Positions 6,216 to 6,225 of a stretch of DNA of 6,225 bases are shown here, piece after piece. A model generated the notes under the pieces. That model was not told where the DNA came from. It saw only the letters and a program-made list of their open reading frames with translations, and made no database searches. The DNA is taken from NCBI GenBank assembly GCA_019323665.1, contig JAHWHA010000041.1, positions 1 through 6,225 of the forward strand. Direction: 5' to 3'. Origin of the DNA: Candidatus Woesearchaeota archaeon. GTDB taxonomy: Archaea > Nanobdellota > Nanobdellia > Woesearchaeales > JAGVZT01. The stretch's first letter is position 1, and each line of letters starts with the position of its first letter. The position numbers and the translations under genes were made by a program.

Positions 6216-6225
6216 TTAAACAAAA

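Noticed and set aside
1..6225. tRNA, rRNA, CRISPR array, insertion sequence or defence system
   Set aside because: No direct repeat series, cloverleaf-like sequence, transposase or terminal repeats were seen; the window is filled by glycosylation genes.

Overview
The window looks archaeal, probably an uncultivated lineage of the DPANN type, although that placement is inference. Three things point to archaea. There is an Stt3/AglB oligosaccharyltransferase with archaeal-style motifs. There is a BRE/TATA-type promoter placed so that the transcript would be leaderless. There is also a polyprenyl-phosphate-type GT2 glycosyltransferase paired with a DUF2304-like membrane protein. Every recognisable gene is on the minus strand and gene packing is extremely tight; the only intergenic gap longer than a few bases is 4511-4619.

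Read in transcription order (right to left), the first gene is the C-terminal half of an Stt3/AglB oligosaccharyltransferase (about 6215 down to 4620). Its coding frame runs into an in-frame TAA at 6216-6218, just inside the right edge, so its N-terminal membrane domain is missing from view: frameshifted, truncated or beyond the edge. Next comes a 109-bp gap (4511-4619) holding a small hairpin with T-tracts (probable end of the Stt3 transcript) and a strong TATA/BRE promoter for the following genes. Then comes a six-gene operon: GT2 glycosyltransferase (4510-3827), DUF2304-like three-helix membrane protein (3821-3495), GDP-mannose 4,6-dehydratase gmd (3498-2491), GDP-4-keto-6-deoxy-mannose reductase-like rmd (2494-1583), a GT4 glycosyltransferase (1586-441), and the N-terminal part of a second GT4 glycosyltransferase (444 to beyond the left edge). 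Four successive junctions are 4-base ATGA stop/start overlaps, and a fifth (GT2/DUF2304) has a possible GTGA overlap, so the operon is probably translationally coupled throughout.

Together this reads as an N-glycosylation locus. Gmd and Rmd would convert GDP-mannose to GDP-D-rhamnose (or a closely related 6-deoxyhexose). The two GT4 enzymes would add sugars to the glycan on the cytoplasmic side. The GT2/DUF2304 pair would charge or start a glycan on a polyprenyl-phosphate lipid. Stt3/AglB would transfer the finished glycan to asparagine in exported proteins. No RNA gene, CRISPR array, insertion sequence or other mobile element was seen.
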